From: Flavobacterium sp. M31R6
Lineage (GTDB): Bacteria > Bacteroidota > Bacteroidia > Flavobacteriales > Flavobacteriaceae
Direction: 5' to 3'
Length of the DNA: 64,000 bases
Assembly: GCF_013284035.1 (NCBI RefSeq)
Contig: NZ_CP054141.1
Coordinates: 124,001-188,000, forward strand
In this document: positions 62,886-64,000 of the stretch, one piece after another
Layout of the letters: every line of letters starts with the position of its first letter
Position numbering within the stretch: the first letter of the stretch is position 1
Position numbers and translations under genes: made by a program
Notes under the pieces: generated by a model
The model's input: only the letters and a program-made list of their open reading frames with translations
Told to the model about the DNA's origin: nothing
The model's database searches: none

Positions 62886-63878
62886 ATGATTAAGATTGGC
62901 AACATTATATTACCAGAATTTCCCCTACTGTTAGCACCTATGGAAGATGTGAGCGACCCTCCATTCCGCAGATTGTGCAAACAGCATGGTGCCGATTTAA
63001 TGTACTCCGAATTTATTTCTTCCGAAGGACTAATCCGAGACGCCATCAAAAGCCGAATGAAATTAGACATCTTCGATTACGAAAGACCTGTTGGAATTCA
63101 AATTTTTGGTGGAGACGAAGAAGCAATGGCGTTGTCATCCAAAATAGTTTCTACCGTAAACCCAGATTTAATAGACATCAATTTTGGCTGCCCTGTCAAA
63201 AAAGTCGTTTGCAAAGGTGCCGGTGCCGGAGTTTTGAAAGATGTTGATTTAATGATTCGCTTGACACAAGCCGTTATTGATAGTACCCATTTACCTGTTA
63301 CCGTAAAAACGCGTTTGGGTTGGGATGACAGTTCGATAAATATTGATGAAGTTGCCGAGCGTTTGCAGGATATTGGTGTTGCCGCTTTGAGCATCCACGC
63401 CAGAACCCGTGCACAGATGTACAAAGGCCATTCCGATTGGTCGCACATTGCCCGTGTGAAAAACAATCCGAGAATCACAATGCCTATTTTTGGAAATGGC
63501 GATATTGATTCACCCGAAAAAGCATTGCATTATAAAAATGAATACGGTATCGACGGAATAATGATTGGTCGTGCTGCAATCGGTTATCCTTGGATTTTTA
63601 ATGAAATCAAGCATTACTTCAAAACCGGTGAACATTTAGCAAAACCAACCGTTGCCGATAGAGTTGAAGCCGTACGAAATCACCTTACTTGGGCAATGGA
63701 ATGGAAAGGCGAAAGACTCGGTATTGTTGAAACAAGACCTCATTACACCAATTATTTCAAAGGAATTCATTCTTTCAAAACTTACAAACAAAAATTAGTT
63801 ACCCTAGACCGTCCAGAAGAATTATTCGCTGCGCTGAATGAAATAGAAGAGGCTTATTCTGGATATGAGGTTGTTTAA
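62886..63878 (+). CDS. dusB: tRNA-dihydrouridine synthase (DusB type)
   Basis: A 330-residue FMN enzyme reducing uridines in the tRNA D-loop. Seen: LLLAPMEDVSDPPFRRLCKQ, DINFGCPVKKVVCKGAGAG (catalytic Cys in the CKGAG stretch), VTVKTRLGWDD, LSIHARTRAQMYKGHSDW and GIMIGRAAIGYPWIF. The length and GCPVKKV fit DusB. Monocistronic in this window. Confidence 0.93.
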   Translation: MIKIGNIILPEFPLLLAPMEDVSDPPFRRLCKQHGADLMYSEFISSEGLIRDAIKSRMKLDIFDYERPVGIQIFGGDEEAMALSSKIVSTVNPDLIDINFGCPVKKVVCKGAGAGVLKDVDLMIRLTQAVIDSTHLPVTVKTRLGWDDSSINIDEVAERLQDIGVAALSIHARTRAQMYKGHSDWSHIARVKNNPRITMPIFGNGDIDSPEKALHYKNEYGIDGIMIGRAAIGYPWIFNEIKHYFKTGEHLAKPTVADRVEAVRNHLTWAMEWKGERLGIVETRPHYTNYFKGIHSFKTYKQKLVTLDRPEELFAALNEIEEAYSGYEVV

Positions 63879-63885
63879 AAGCTTA

Positions 63886-63943
63886 AACACGAATTCCACT
63901 AATTTTCACGAATGAATTTGTGTAAATTAGTGGAATTCGTGTT
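63886..63943. repeat. 20-bp perfect inverted repeat after dusB
   Basis: AACACGAATTCCACTAATTT (63886-63905) is the exact reverse complement of 63924-63943, with an 18-base loop; T-run after. It probably terminates dusB. Similar CACGAATT hairpins are a common flavobacterial intergenic repeat. Confidence 0.7.
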
Positions 63944-63960
63944 TTTTCTTAAATCTTTGC

Positions 63961-64000
63961 TTAATCCAATAATTTCTTGCTCACTCGGCTGCTTGCTATT
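63961..64000 (-). CDS. possible C-terminus of a minus-strand gene (partial)
   Basis: The minus strand reads IASSRVSKKLLD followed by TAA (63961-63963). Only about 12 codons are visible, so the product cannot be named. The position after a shared terminator-like repeat is what one expects for a gene converging on dusB. Confidence 0.3.
   Translation of the reverse strand, partial: IASSRVSKKLLD

Noticed and set aside
1..64000. CRISPR arrays, insertion sequences, prophage genes or rRNA
   Set aside because: No regularly spaced repeats, transposase motifs, phage structural genes or rRNA sequence were seen; the repeats present are single hairpins or dispersed elements.

Overview
The window is a chromosomal segment of a flavobacterium, most likely genus Flavobacterium (Bacteroidota). 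I base this on the AT-rich sequence and the scarcity of Shine-Dalgarno sites. Many genes are preceded by the Bacteroidota -7 box TAnnTTTG. There is also a gliding/type IX secretion C-terminal domain protein, a DNA polymerase III alpha chain that starts with an exonuclease domain, a prolyl oligopeptidase of the flavobacterial type, and several SusD-free lipoproteins. Most of the window is ordinary core genome with small accessory inserts.

Layout. 1-409: start of dnaE (minus). 474-5805: a DabA/DabB inorganic-carbon transporter operon with a small coiled-coil gene, divergent from a LysR regulator. 6240-13626: leucine biosynthesis (leuC, leuD, a LeuA/CimA-type synthase, leuB), interrupted by four small accessory genes (monooxygenase-like, two methyltransferases, GNAT) and closed by a strong terminator. 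13698-16871: RRM protein, lipoprotein, rpsP-rimM-trmN6. 17250-23305: maltoporin-like porin, glutaryl-CoA dehydrogenase, DUF3050, SGNH lipoprotein, ferredoxin. 23600-27038: NifU-like/Mrp Fe-S pair, an alkyltransferase-like protein, LysE exporter, trmB. 27312-34432: two paralogous L,D-transpeptidases around an AsmA-like protein, an NTF2-like protein and a small beta-barrel; the second transpeptidase carries a homopolymer frameshift between its lipoprotein signal and its body. 34692-37602: ribosome hibernation factor, an HNH nuclease pair and a YhcG/DUF1016 nuclease. 37748-41694: split ThrE exporter and prolyl oligopeptidase. 41786-41859: tRNA-Ala(GGC). 41986-46166: enoyl-CoA hydratase and an unrecognised three-gene envelope cluster. 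46308-48629: comF and glyS. 48939-53019: a signalling island (LytTR regulator with an altered phosphoacceptor, a small exported protein with a duplicated motif, a TPR histidine kinase and its response regulator). 53088-63878: thiL, a 1352-residue T9SS-type surface protein, pfkB, a broken toxin-antitoxin pair, lepA and dus. 63961-64000: possible end of another gene.

The least explained signals are non-coding. Three diverged copies of one structured element lie at 39404-39560, 54251-54334 and 62519-62664. A 28-bp perfect inverted repeat lies at 54610-54682. Terminators are duplicated on either side of two inserted accessory modules: the DUF1016 gene and the toxin-antitoxin pair. The best candidate for an undescribed protein system is the signalling island at 48939-53019, with the three-gene envelope cluster at 42747-46166 second. 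All calls rest on reading the sequence and on remembered family features; no database search was made.
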